The notes: generated by a model from the letters alone, not told the origin. 47,712 bases of DNA from Pengzhenrongella frigida (GCF_004168625.1 NZ_SDWW01000037.1:1-47712); one strand, 5' to 3'; shown: positions 26,581 through 34,835, counted from the stretch's first letter. Made by a program: numbers and translations.

Positions 26581-26586
26581 GGCTCG

Positions 26587-26592
26587 ACCCTA
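26587..26592 (-). promoter_or_regulatory. -10 of leaderless promoter, aldo/keto reductase
   Basis: TAGGGT on the minus strand, 6 bases before the ATG at 26580. Confidence 0.5.
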
Positions 26593-26678
26593 CGACCTGG
26601 GTCCGACACGCTTGCGCCGGGCTCCGCCGCGCCGCGCTGCGGTCGGGTCGCCCCGCCGCCGTCAGCGAACCGAGCGGG

Positions 26679-27278
26679 TCAGACCGGGTACTCGCCGTGC
26701 TTGACCTGCGGCTTCGGCAGGCGTGCCCGGCGGATCTGGAACCCGCGCATGACGGCGTACATCGCCAGGCCCTTGAGATAGGTGTCGGCCCCGAACTTCG
26801 TGAGGATCCGCTTCTTGAGCCCGCGCCACATGACGAACGCGTCGATCACTGTGACCAGCACCACGACGTACAGGGTGAGCACCACGACCGTCGACACGGC
26901 CGCGTTGGTCGCGAACGCGAACGTCATCACGACGAAGACCATCGCGATCGGCAGGAAGAACTCGCCGAGGTTCCAGCGGGCGTCGACGTGGTCGCGCACG
27001 TAGCGGCGGACCGGCCCCTTGTCCTTGGCCGGCAGGTACTTCTCGTCGCCGGTCTGCATCGCCTGGTACTCGCGATCCCGCTGGGCGCGGGCAGCGACGC
27101 GGGCCGTCTTGCCAGCAGCCTTGCGGTCGGCCGGGACCAGGGGGCGCTTGTTCAGCGCCTCGGAGGTCTTGCGCTTCGGGGTCGGGTGGCCCTTGCCCGC
27201 CTGGACGGTACGGCTAGCGGCCGCATCGTCCTCGGGGACGGTCGGCTGGGCAGAGTTCGACTTGCTACGGAAGAGCAC
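26679..27278 (-). CDS. DUF3043 membrane protein
   Basis: A 199-residue protein of the actinobacterial DUF3043 family, function unknown. The N-terminal half is very basic (TPKRKTSEALNKRPLVPADRKAAGKTARVAARAQ), followed by YLPAKDKGPVRRYVRDHVDAR, which is family-typical. Two transmembrane helices lie at about 108-128 and 132-155, and a basic C-terminus follows. The start is GTG at 27278, 6 bases after a TATCCT -10 element. It shares a 41-base divergent control region with the M20 peptidase gene. Confidence 0.85.
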   Translation of the reverse strand: MLFRSKSNSAQPTVPEDDAAASRTVQAGKGHPTPKRKTSEALNKRPLVPADRKAAGKTARVAARAQRDREYQAMQTGDEKYLPAKDKGPVRRYVRDHVDARWNLGEFFLPIAMVFVVMTFAFATNAAVSTVVVLTLYVVVLVTVIDAFVMWRGLKKRILTKFGADTYLKGLAMYAVMRGFQIRRARLPKPQVKHGEYPV

Positions 27279-27284
27279 GCCCCC

Positions 27285-27290
27285 AGGATA
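27285..27290 (-). promoter_or_regulatory. -10 of leaderless promoter, DUF3043 gene
   Basis: TATCCT on the minus strand, 6 bases before the GTG. It occupies the place where the divergent M20 promoter would have its -35 element. Confidence 0.6.
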
Positions 27291-27305
27291 GTCGAGGCCC
27301 GGGGG

Positions 27306-27311
27306 TAGCGT
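27306..27311 (+). promoter_or_regulatory. -10 of leaderless promoter, M20 peptidase gene
   Basis: TAGCGT lies 8 bases before the GTG at 27320. It occupies the place where the divergent DUF3043 promoter would have its -35 element. Confidence 0.5.
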
Positions 27312-27319
27312 GGTCGCTC

Positions 27320-28702
27320 GTGACCGAGCCGAGCACGACCCCCACGGACCCCACCGAACTCCTGCGCCCACGCGTCGCGGCCGCCTTCCCGGGGCTGCGC
27401 GCCGATCTGGAGGCCCTCGTCCGGATCCCGAGCGTCTCGAGCGGCGCGTTCGACCAGGCGCACGTGGCCGCGAGCGCCGCAGCCGTCGCCGAGCTCCTGC
27501 GCGGCGTCGGTCTGCCCGAGGTCCAGGTCCTGCAGGCCGACCGCCCGGACGGCCGTCCCGGCGCCCCCGCGGTGATCGCTCGCCGGCCCGCTCCGGCCGG
27601 GGCCCCCACCGTCCTGCTCTACGCGCACCACGACGTGCAGCCCCCGGGCGCCGACGAGGGCTGGGACACCGTGCCGTTCGAGCCCACCGAGCGCGACGGG
27701 CGCCTCTACGGGCGCGGCGCGGCGGACGACAAGGCCGGCGTGATCGCGCACGTCGGTGCCCTGCGGGTGCTGGCCGACGAGCTCGGGGTCGGCGTGACGG
27801 TGTTCGTCGAGGGGGAGGAGGAGGTCGGGTCGCCGTCGTTCGGCGCCTTCCTGGCGAAGTACGCCGACCTGCTCGCCGCCGACGTGATCGTCGTCGCCGA
27901 CTCGGCCAACTGGAAGGTCGGCGTCCCCGGCCTGACCACCTCCCTGCGCGGGCTCGTGGACCTCTCGGTCGAGGTCGCCGTCCTGGACCACGCGGTGCAC
28001 TCCGGGATGTTCGGCGGCCCGGTGCTCGATGCCCTCACGCTGCTGTCTCGCCTGATCACCACCCTGCACGACGACGCCGGGGACGTCGCCGTCGCGGGCC
28101 TCGTCAGCGCCCCGGACCCGGTGGTCGACTACGACGAGGCCGAGCTGCGGGCCGACGCCCATCTGATCGACGGCGCCCATCTGGCCGGGACGGGACCGCT
28201 CACCGCGCGGCTCTGGACCCGCCCGGCGCTGGCCGTCATCGGCATCGACGCGCCGAGCATCGCGCTGTCGTCCAACACCGTCGTCCCGCGGGCGACCGCG
28301 AAGCTGTCGCTGCGGATCGCCCCGGGACAGGACCCGGCCGCGGCCTACGACGCGCTGCGCGCCCACCTGGTGGAGCACGCGCCGTTCGGTGCCCGGGTGA
28401 CCGTGACACCCGGTGAGCTCGGCCGCCCGTTCAAGGCGCCGGCAGACTCCGAAGCGATGCGGGCCGCGCGCTGGGCCTTCGAGCAGGCCTGGGGCACCGC
28501 ACCCGTCGACATCGGCATCGGCGGTTCGATCCCGTTCATCGCCGACCTGCTCGAGGCCTTCCCGGACGCCGCCATCCTCGTGACCGGCGTCGAGGACCCG
28601 GACTCGCGCGCGCACGGCGCGAACGAGTCCGTCCACCTCGGCGAGCTCGAGAAGGTGATCCTGGCGGAGGCTCTCCTCCTGACGAAGCTGGCCGAGAGCT
28701 GA
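27320..28702 (+). CDS. M20 family metallopeptidase (dipeptidase)
   Basis: A 460-residue di-zinc hydrolase acting on dipeptides or N-acyl amino acids. Metal ligands and catalytic residues appear as LLYAHHDVQPPG (His and Asp), GRGAADDKAG (bridging Asp), EGEEEVGSPS (catalytic and ligand Glu), VVADSANW (Asp) and the C-terminal HGANESVHLGE (His). The dimerisation lid domain is at about 200-330. The start is GTG with no ribosome-binding site. The specificity is unknown. Its stop is 24 bases from that of the convergent thioesterase gene. Confidence 0.94.
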   Translation: MTEPSTTPTDPTELLRPRVAAAFPGLRADLEALVRIPSVSSGAFDQAHVAASAAAVAELLRGVGLPEVQVLQADRPDGRPGAPAVIARRPAPAGAPTVLLYAHHDVQPPGADEGWDTVPFEPTERDGRLYGRGAADDKAGVIAHVGALRVLADELGVGVTVFVEGEEEVGSPSFGAFLAKYADLLAADVIVVADSANWKVGVPGLTTSLRGLVDLSVEVAVLDHAVHSGMFGGPVLDALTLLSRLITTLHDDAGDVAVAGLVSAPDPVVDYDEAELRADAHLIDGAHLAGTGPLTARLWTRPALAVIGIDAPSIALSSNTVVPRATAKLSLRIAPGQDPAAAYDALRAHLVEHAPFGARVTVTPGELGRPFKAPADSEAMRAARWAFEQAWGTAPVDIGIGGSIPFIADLLEAFPDAAILVTGVEDPDSRAHGANESVHLGELEKVILAEALLLTKLAES

Positions 28703-28726
28703 GGCCACCCGGCGCGCCGGACCAGG

Positions 28727-29275
28727 TCAGGTGAGGCGGATCGCGCGGGACCAGGTGCTGACCTCGTCGGGGAGCTCGGGGCTGACGCGGTCCGCGCCGA
28801 ACGACTCCGCGACGTCGGGCGCCGGGACCCCGCCGCCGGTCCGGGCGAGGAAGCGGGCCGCGACGATCGCCTCGGCCACCACCTCGACGTCCCCGGAGGG
28901 ACGGCGGCGCTCGAAGACCTGCTCGAGGTAGACCACCCGGTCGTCCCAGCCCAGGACGCGGGTCTCGATCTCGAACCGCTCCCACAGCTGCAGCGAGCGC
29001 CGGAAGCGGATGGACTCGCCGACCACGACCGGGTACCACCCCTGCGCGGACACCGCCGCGTGCACGCCGGTCCGGAGCATCATGTCCACCCGGCCGAGGT
29101 CCATCAGTGACAGGTAGACGCCGTTGTTCATGTGCCGCAGCAGGTCGAGGTCGTTGGGCAGCACGCGCAGCGCCGTGCGGCGCGGGACGAACGGCGAGTC
29201 CGCCTGCCAGCCCGCCCGCCGTGCGTCGAGTCGGGCGCGAGCGACGATCCAGGCGAGGCGCAGCAGGCGATTCAT
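28727..29275 (-). CDS. Acyl-CoA thioesterase, hotdog fold (4HBT)
   Basis: A 182-residue hotdog-fold protein. LPNDLDLLRHMNNGVYLSLMDLGRVD (about 39-64) contains the D-x-x-x-H-x-N-N segment typical of FcbC/YbgC-like thioesterases. ESIRFRRSLQLWERFEIET follows, with beta strands to the C-terminus. It probably hydrolyses an acyl-CoA, with the acyl group unknown. ATG 29275 is chosen on family fit. A weak -10 (CACGAT) lies 7 bases upstream. Confidence 0.85.
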   Translation of the reverse strand: MNRLLRLAWIVARARLDARRAGWQADSPFVPRRTALRVLPNDLDLLRHMNNGVYLSLMDLGRVDMMLRTGVHAAVSAQGWYPVVVGESIRFRRSLQLWERFEIETRVLGWDDRVVYLEQVFERRRPSGDVEVVAEAIVAARFLARTGGGVPAPDVAESFGADRVSPELPDEVSTWSRAIRLT

Positions 29276-29460
29276 GTGCGCGATCGTGCCATGCGCGCCC
29301 GCCGCCGGGGCACAGAACGGTGCGGGCAGCCGCGCGTGGGGCGGCAGTGACGGAAGTGGCGGGAGGGACGTCCCGCGCGTCGCACCAGCACCACGCGTCA
29401 CCCGCGCGGCTGTGCGCACCGGCGGGCGACGGTCAGACGGGGCAGACGGGCGGGCGGCGG
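29276..29460. other. Intergenic spacer between thioesterase and DJ-1-family genes
   Basis: A GC-rich spacer of 185 bases with a repeated CGGTCAGACGGGG motif near 29429-29475. The second copy runs into the stop of the DJ-1-family gene. Nothing else was recognised. Confidence 0.4.
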
Positions 29461-30060
29461 TCAGACGGGGGGCGACGGGTCGTACTGGATCGCGCGTCGC
29501 ACCTGGGCGGCCACCTCGCGGCTCTCCAACCGGGCGACCAGGTGCAGGGCCATGTCGATGCCGGCGGACACCCCGGCGGCGGTGATCACGTCGCCGTCGT
29601 CGACGAACCGCGCCTCGGTGTCGGGCAGCACGCTCGGCTCGATCGCGGCGAGCTCGTCGAACGCCCCCCAGTGGGTGGTCGCGGGCCGGCCGGCGAGCAG
29701 CCCGGCCGCCGCGAGCACGAGCGCGCCGGTGCAGACGCTGGTCACGAGCGGGGTCTCGGCGCGGATCGACCGGACCCAGTCGAGGTGCTCGGAGTCCTTG
29801 GCCAGGACCCGGGTCCCGCCGCCGCCGGGATAGACCAGCACGTGCAGCGGGACGACGTCGTCGGCCGCGCGGTCGGGCACGATCCGCAACCCCTTGGCCA
29901 GCCGTACGCCCGAGCCGTCGGTGGAGAAGGTCAGGACCTCGGGTCTCAGCTCGGACAGGGCGGCCCACGCTGCCAGCACCTCGTAGGGCCCGACGACGTC
30001 GAGCTCCTCCGCATCGTCGAACACGAAGATGCCCACCCGCAACGGGCTGCCGGTACTCAT
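29461..30060 (-). CDS. DJ-1/PfpI family protein (isonitrile hydratase-like)
   Basis: A 199-residue class I glutamine-amidotransferase-like protein. FVFDDAEELDVVGPYEVL (about 12-29) carries the conserved glutamate. SVCTGALVLAAAGLL (about 105-119) is the nucleophile elbow with the catalytic cysteine, matching isonitrile hydratase and the sensor domain of FtrA-type regulators. There is no AraC domain. ATG 30060 is chosen for its GGAGGAGAG ribosome-binding site. It lies downstream of nadA on the same strand with a 58-base gap. The substrate is unknown. Confidence 0.88.
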   Translation of the reverse strand: MSTGSPLRVGIFVFDDAEELDVVGPYEVLAAWAALSELRPEVLTFSTDGSGVRLAKGLRIVPDRAADDVVPLHVLVYPGGGGTRVLAKDSEHLDWVRSIRAETPLVTSVCTGALVLAAAGLLAGRPATTHWGAFDELAAIEPSVLPDTEARFVDDGDVITAAGVSAGIDMALHLVARLESREVAAQVRRAIQYDPSPPV

Positions 30061-30118
30061 CGGGGTCTCTCCTCCTGTGCCGGCGTGCCTCCCGGCCCGC
30101 CGCATCTGGACAGCCGGG

Positions 30119-31318
30119 TCAGTGTCCGGGCAGCGCGAGCATCTGATCGAGGGCCACCTTGGCCCAGTGCGCATCGTCGGGGTCGACGACGATGCGGTTC
30201 ACCGTGCGTCCGGCGAGGAGCGACTCCATCGTCCAGACGAGGTGCGGCAGGTCGATCCGGTTCATGGTGGAGCAGAAGCAGACGGTCGAGTCCAGGTAGT
30301 GCACCCGCTTGTCCGGGTGGGCGAGCGCGAGGCGGCGCACGAGGTTCAGCTCGGTGCCCAGGGCCCAGGCGGACCCGGGCTCGGCGGCGTCGAGCTGCTT
30401 GATGATGTACTCCGTCGAGCCGACGAAGTCCGCGGCCTCGACGACCTCGTTCGTGCACTCCGGGTGCACCAGCACGTTCACGTCCGGGACGGCGGCGCGG
30501 ATGTCGAGCACGTTGCGCACGGAGAACCGGCCGTGCACGGAGCAGTGCCCGCGCCACAGGATCATCCGGGCGGCGGCCAGCTGGTCCGCGGTGAGTCCGC
30601 CGTTCGGCTTGCGGGGGTCGAACACGACGCAGTCCTCGAGCGACAGCCCGAGCTCGCGGACGGCGGTGTTGCGACCGAGGTGCTGGTCGGGCATGAACAG
30701 GACCTTGCCGGTGCCGTCCACGCCGCCGACCTTGTCGAACGCCCACTTCAGCGCGACGTGCGCGTTCGACGACGTGCACACCGTCCCGCCGTGGCGGCCG
30801 GTGAACGCCTTGATCGCCGCCGAGGAGTTCATGTAGGTGACGGGCACGGTCGCCTCGGCGATGCCGGCGTCGGCCAGCACGTCCCACGCGTCCTCGACCT
30901 GGTGGATCGCGGCCATGTCGGCCATCGAGCAGCCGGCGGCCAGGTCCGGGAGCAGCACCTGCTGGTCGTCCGTGGTGAGGATGTCGGCCGACTCGGCCAT
31001 GAAGTGGACGCCGCAGAAGATGATGAACTCCGCCTCGGGGCGGGCGGCGGCCTCGCGGGCGAGCTTGAACGAGTCGCCGGTGACGTCGGCGAAGTCGACC
31101 ACCTCGTCCCGCTGGTAGTGGTGGCCGAGCACGAAGACCCGGCTGCCCAGCGCGGCGCGGGCGGCCCGGGCCCGCTGCACGAGGTCGGGGTCGCTCGCGG
31201 CCGGCAGTGCGCCCACGCACTCCACGCCGCGTTCGGAGGCGAGGTCGACCCCGCGCCCGAGCAGCAGCAGGGCCGACGGCGCGGGCTCGGTGAAAGGACT
31301 GGTGGCGGTGGTGCTCAC
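30119..31318 (-). CDS. nadA: Quinolinate synthase
   Basis: A 399-residue [4Fe-4S] enzyme that condenses iminoaspartate with dihydroxyacetone phosphate to quinolinate in NAD synthesis. Cluster ligands fit C102 (IIFCGVHFMAES), the cysteine of VCTSSNAH and one in VCFCSTMNRI. LGHHYQRDEV and PDQHLGRNT are substrate-site segments. nadB and nadC are not adjacent in the window. The start is GTG at 31318 with a possible AAGATT -10 6 bases upstream. Dependence on Fe-S assembly fits the nearby A-type carrier gene, though they are on opposite strands. Confidence 0.96.
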   Translation of the reverse strand: MSTTATSPFTEPAPSALLLLGRGVDLASERGVECVGALPAASDPDLVQRARAARAALGSRVFVLGHHYQRDEVVDFADVTGDSFKLAREAAARPEAEFIIFCGVHFMAESADILTTDDQQVLLPDLAAGCSMADMAAIHQVEDAWDVLADAGIAEATVPVTYMNSSAAIKAFTGRHGGTVCTSSNAHVALKWAFDKVGGVDGTGKVLFMPDQHLGRNTAVRELGLSLEDCVVFDPRKPNGGLTADQLAAARMILWRGHCSVHGRFSVRNVLDIRAAVPDVNVLVHPECTNEVVEAADFVGSTEYIIKQLDAAEPGSAWALGTELNLVRRLALAHPDKRVHYLDSTVCFCSTMNRIDLPHLVWTMESLLAGRTVNRIVVDPDDAHWAKVALDQMLALPGH

Positions 31319-31324
31319 GGCATC

Positions 31325-31330
31325 AATCTT
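31325..31330 (-). promoter_or_regulatory. Possible -10 of leaderless promoter, nadA
   Basis: AAGATT on the minus strand, 6 bases before the GTG. It matches the TAnnnT consensus only partly. Confidence 0.35.
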
Positions 31331-31435
31331 CCCACAACCGTCTTCCGACGATCGATGCTGCGACGACCAGTTCGTCCCGGCCGCACCCGAGGTGCGCGCC
31401 GTGGGGCGCGGTCCGGGCCCGGCGTGGGCCTGTGC

Positions 31436-31441
31436 CAGGAT
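31436..31441 (+). promoter_or_regulatory. Possible -10 of leaderless promoter, glycerate kinase
   Basis: CAGGAT lies 7 bases before the ATG at 31449. It matches the consensus only at the second and last positions. Confidence 0.35.
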
Positions 31442-31448
31442 CCAACGC

Positions 31449-32636
31449 ATGCGCGTTGTGATCGCCCCCGACTGCTTCGGCGGAACCCTGACCGCCACCG
31501 AGGCCGCTGCGGCGCTGCGGGACGGTTGGTTCCGCGCGGCCCCGCAGGACGTCGTCGACCTGTGCCCGCTGGCCGACGGCGGGCCCGGGTTCCTCGACAC
31601 GGTGCACGCCAGCCTCGGCGGCACGCTGCTGGCCGCCACCGTGCGCTCGCCGGTGCACGACGACGTCCCGGCGGCCGTGCTGGTCGTGGACGGACCCGAC
31701 GCGGTGCGCACCGCCTACCTCGAGAGCGCCCAGGCCGCCGGGCTCGCCCTGGTGGCGCCCGAGCGACGCGATCCGACGGTGACCACGACGTACGGCGTCG
31801 GCCAGCTGCTCCGGGTGGCGCTCGACACCGGCGCACGACGGATCGTGGTCGGGCTCGGCGGCTCGGCGACCAACGACGCCGGCGCGGGGATGCTCGCGGC
31901 CCTCGGGGTCGGTGCCCCGGACGGGATCCTGACCCGCGGCGGCGGGACGCTCGGGCTCGTGGCGCCGACCGACCTGACCGGGCTCGCCGAGCTGCGTGCC
32001 TCGCTGTCGGGGGTCGAGCTGGTGGTCGCCACCGACGTCGATGTGCCGCTGCTCGGCCTGCACGGCGCGAGTGCCGGATTCGCCCCGCAGAAGGGCGCCA
32101 CGCCCGAGCAGGCGCAGGAGCTCGAGCGCGCGCTCGGGCACTTCGCGCACGCCGCGGTCGCCGGGCTCGGTCCGGATGCGGTCCGACCCGACCTGCTCGC
32201 GTCGTCCCGGACCGCGTCGCCCGCGGCGCGCCTGACGGGGTTGCCGGGTGCGGGCGCGGCCGGGGGGCTGGGGTTCGCCCTCGCCCTGCTCGGTGCGCGG
32301 ATCGTGTCCGGCTCGGGCCTCGTGGCCGACGTCGTGGGGCTCGGCGCGCGGATCGCGGCCGCGGACCTGGTGGTAACGGGGGAGGGGCGGCTCGACTGGC
32401 AGTCCCTGCACGGCAAGGTGGTCGCCGCCGTCGCGCACGCCGCGCTCGCGGCCGGGGTGCCGACGGTCGTGATCGCCGGACAGGTCGAGGTGGGTCGCCG
32501 CGAGTGGGCGGGCGCCGGGATCGCCGGGGCCTACGCGGTGGCCGACACCCCCGAGCAGCTCGTCGCGTCGCTCGCCGACCCGGCCGGCACCCTGTCCGAC
32601 CGGGCCCGGCGGGTCGCCCGGACCTGGTCGCACTGA
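31449..32636 (+). CDS. Glycerate kinase (GK-I family)
   Basis: A 395-residue kinase that phosphorylates glycerate with ATP. The N-terminal MRVVIAPDCFGGTLTATEAA resembles the IAPDSFKGSL opening of the GarK/GlxK family. ADGGPGFLDT, GLGGSATNDAGAGMLAALG (about 137-155) and VVTGEGRLDWQSLHGKV are conserved active-site segments. ATG 31449 is preferred over a GTG at 31290 because the family N-terminus starts there. No glyoxylate-pathway genes adjoin. The usual lysine of DSFKG is replaced (DCFGG), which may be worth checking. Confidence 0.9.
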   Translation: MRVVIAPDCFGGTLTATEAAAALRDGWFRAAPQDVVDLCPLADGGPGFLDTVHASLGGTLLAATVRSPVHDDVPAAVLVVDGPDAVRTAYLESAQAAGLALVAPERRDPTVTTTYGVGQLLRVALDTGARRIVVGLGGSATNDAGAGMLAALGVGAPDGILTRGGGTLGLVAPTDLTGLAELRASLSGVELVVATDVDVPLLGLHGASAGFAPQKGATPEQAQELERALGHFAHAAVAGLGPDAVRPDLLASSRTASPAARLTGLPGAGAAGGLGFALALLGARIVSGSGLVADVVGLGARIAAADLVVTGEGRLDWQSLHGKVVAAVAHAALAAGVPTVVIAGQVEVGRREWAGAGIAGAYAVADTPEQLVASLADPAGTLSDRARRVARTWSH

Positions 32637-32667
32637 CGACCTACTGGGGTGCGCGGCGAAGTCGACG

Positions 32668-32673
32668 TACCCT
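32668..32673 (+). promoter_or_regulatory. Possible -10 upstream of A-type Fe-S carrier
   Basis: TACCCT lies about 95 bases upstream of the ATG. A 10-base palindrome, AGCACGTGCT (32693-32702), lies within the presumed leader. Confidence 0.3.
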
Positions 32674-32768
32674 GAACGGGAACAACCGGGCGAGCACGTG
32701 CTGTTGACCCGTTAACGAGCTTCTCGGGAGATCGCGTCCTGGGGACCGTCGAGACCTTCGGAGTGATG

Positions 32769-33131
32769 ATGAGCGAAACCACTGAGACCACCACCGAGAC
32801 CGCGACGCACGGCGTCAAGCTCAGCGATGTGGCCGCGGCCAAGATCCGCAGCCTGCTGGAGCAGGAGGGTCGCGACGACCTGCGCCTGCGCGTCGCCGTG
32901 CAGCCCGGCGGATGTTCCGGCCTGATCTACCAGCTGTACTTCGACGAGCGCGTGCTCGACGGCGACGCGCTGCGCGACTACGACGGCGTCGAGGTTGTCG
33001 TCGACCGCATGAGCGTGCCGTACCTCGACGGCGCGACGATCGACTTCGCCGACACGATCGAGAAGCAGGGCTTCACGATCGACAACCCGAACGCCGGCAG
33101 CTCGTGCGCGTGCGGCGGCTCGTTCGGCTGA
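32769..33131 (+). CDS. erpA: A-type iron-sulfur carrier (HesB/IscA/ErpA family)
   Basis: A 120-residue Fe-S carrier or insertion protein. The three cluster cysteines are C49 (GGCSGLIYQL), C113 and C115 (SSCACGGSFG), the full A-type pattern. ATG 32769 is used because GGAG (32760-32763) lies 5 bases upstream; ATG 32766 and GTG 32763 are in frame. The N-terminal 14 residues are Thr/Glu-rich. Clients could include NadA, LipA and the Rieske protein encoded in this window, which is inference. Confidence 0.92.
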   Translation: MSETTETTTETATHGVKLSDVAAAKIRSLLEQEGRDDLRLRVAVQPGGCSGLIYQLYFDERVLDGDALRDYDGVEVVVDRMSVPYLDGATIDFADTIEKQGFTIDNPNAGSSCACGGSFG

Positions 33132-33198
33132 TCGTTCGCCCCGCTCCGACAGCACCACATCTCGACGGCACGACACTCTGACAGCCACGACACGCTGA

Positions 33199-33244
33199 CA
33201 GCAGAGCCCCGCAGCGTCCGGACGGACACCGCGGGGCTCTGCTG
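33199..33244. terminator. Hairpin terminator between erpA and tusA-like gene
   Basis: CAGCAGAGCCCCGC (33199-33212) pairs perfectly with GCGGGGCTCTGCTG (33231-33244) over 14 bp, with an 18-base loop. It sits between convergent genes and lacks a U-tract. Confidence 0.8.
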
Positions 33245-33248
33245 CGTC

Positions 33249-33515
33249 TCAGCCGCTCGTGCGGACCGTGATGGCGAGGACGTCGCCGTCGGTCATCGCG
33301 ACGCGGTCGCTTCCCGATACGGTCTCGATCGACACGAGCGCATGGCCCCGCAGCCGGGCCCACGCAGGCACGTCGTGCCGGGCCGCCGGATCGGTGGTGA
33401 GCACGGTCAGGACGGTGCCGCCGGGAGCGTCGCGGGCCGCCTTGGCCAGCTCGATGACGGGCAGCGGGCAGCGCAGGTGCCGCGCATCGACGACGACGGG
33501 CTCGGCGCCGGTCAC
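33249..33515 (-). CDS. TusA family sulfur carrier protein
   Basis: An 88-residue TusA/SirA-fold protein. VDARHLRCPLPVIELAKAARD (about 8-28) contains the CPxP signature whose cysteine carries persulfide. The beta strand LTVLTTDPAARHDVPAWAR and the C-terminal strand VLAITVRT complete the fold. The GTG start overlaps the stop of the desulfurase-like gene by 4 bases, so the two are translationally coupled. TusA takes sulfur from cysteine desulfurases, which makes the pairing meaningful, but its partner here lacks a PLP lysine. Confidence 0.88.
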   Translation of the reverse strand: MTGAEPVVVDARHLRCPLPVIELAKAARDAPGGTVLTVLTTDPAARHDVPAWARLRGHALVSIETVSGSDRVAMTDGDVLAITVRTSG

Positions 33516-34672
33516 AGGTCGCGCACCCCGAGCACGTCGCGGACCCGGGCGACCGCAGCCGGCAGCACCGCGAGGAACCGGTCGACGTCGTCGTCGCGCA
33601 CGCCGACGGGCAGCGTGAGCCGCACGTTGCCGTGGGTCAGCACTCCCATCGCGGCCAGCACGTGGCTCGGCTCCAGCGCGCTCGACGTGCACGCCGAGCC
33701 GGAGCCGACGGCGAAACCCTGCCGGTCCAGCTCACCGGTGAGCGCCTCGCCGTCGACGAACAGGCAGGAGAACGTGACGACGTGGGGGAGCCGGTCGGTG
33801 GGGTCGCCGACGACCTCGACGTCGGGCACCGTCGCCGCCACCGTGCGCCGGATGCGGTCGACGAGCCCGCGGCGATGGGTGTCCGCGGCGGCCCGCTCGG
33901 CGACGGCGTGCTCGAGCGCCACCGCGGCGGCCAGGGCGGCCGGCACGCTCACCCCGCCGGGGAACCACGCGTCCTCGTCCGCCGGCCAGTCCGGCGACCA
34001 GCGCACGCGCGAGCGCACCACGAGCACGCCCAGCCCGCCGAGGCCGCCCCAGTCGCCGGGATCGGCGGCGAGCACGTCCCAGTCGTCGGGGATCGCGACG
34101 TGCCCGACGGCGGCGCCCGCGTCGACGAGCAGCGGTACCCCGGCGCGGCGGGCCGCCGCCGCGACCGCGGGGACCGGTTGCAGCGTCCCGACCTCACCGT
34201 TGGCCACCTGCAGCGCGGCGAGCGCCACGCCCGGTGCGGCGACGGCGTCGGCCATGGCCGCGACGTCGACCCGGCCGAGGCCGTCGACCCCGACGATCAC
34301 CCGGCGGCCCGGGGCCGCACCCGGCGCACCGGCGGCGACGAACTCGGCGGCGGCCAGGACGGCGGCCCGTTCGACCGCGGACACCACCACATCGCGGCCC
34401 ACCCGCCGTCGACCCCGGGCGATGCCGCGGACCGCCGCGTGCAGCGACGCGGTGTGCGAGCCGGACAGGAACACCTCTTCGGTCCGGGCGCCGAGCGCGG
34501 CGGCCAGCGCGGCGCGCGCGCCGTCGAGCAGCGCGCGGGCGCGGCGCCCCTCGGTGTGCAGCCGACGAGGGTCGGCCCACCCCTCGTCCAGGGCCTGGTC
34601 AAAGGCCGCGCGGGCCGCCGGGTGCAGCGGCGCGTGGCCGCTCGCATCCAGGAACGTGCGTCGGTTCGTCAT
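33512..34672 (-). CDS. Cysteine desulfurase-like protein lacking any lysine
   Basis: A 386-residue protein with the fold-type I NifS/IscS layout: LDASGHAPLHPAAR opening, GSHTASLHAAVRG, ALQVANGEVGT (the NHEVGT equivalent) and GSGSACTSS with the sulfur-accepting cysteine loop near residue 328. Where the PLP-binding histidine-lysine and GPxGxG should stand, it reads AADPGDWGGLGGLGVLVV (about 197-214), and the whole protein contains no lysine. It therefore cannot form the usual PLP Schiff base. It may be a persulfide relay, a regulator or a novel enzyme. Coupled to a TusA gene downstream and divergent from ctaC. ATG 34672 is used; GTG 34684 is possible. Confidence 0.85.
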   Translation of the reverse strand: MTNRRTFLDASGHAPLHPAARAAFDQALDEGWADPRRLHTEGRRARALLDGARAALAAALGARTEEVFLSGSHTASLHAAVRGIARGRRRVGRDVVVSAVERAAVLAAAEFVAAGAPGAAPGRRVIVGVDGLGRVDVAAMADAVAAPGVALAALQVANGEVGTLQPVPAVAAAARRAGVPLLVDAGAAVGHVAIPDDWDVLAADPGDWGGLGGLGVLVVRSRVRWSPDWPADEDAWFPGGVSVPAALAAAVALEHAVAERAAADTHRRGLVDRIRRTVAATVPDVEVVGDPTDRLPHVVTFSCLFVDGEALTGELDRQGFAVGSGSACTSSALEPSHVLAAMGVLTHGNVRLTLPVGVRDDDVDRFLAVLPAAVARVRDVLGVRDL

Positions 34673-34835
34673 GGCGTGCGTCACACCCGCCGGGAGGTGC
34701 CTGGGGGCTGTGGGGTGCCTGTGCTGCTCACCCCCCGCACGCTAGTGCCCGCGCCGGTGGGTGACGTGCTGCGGCGGGTCCGGCGGGCGGTCGCACCGAG
34801 GCCGGGTCCGACCGCGCGCGAGGCCAGATGCACGC

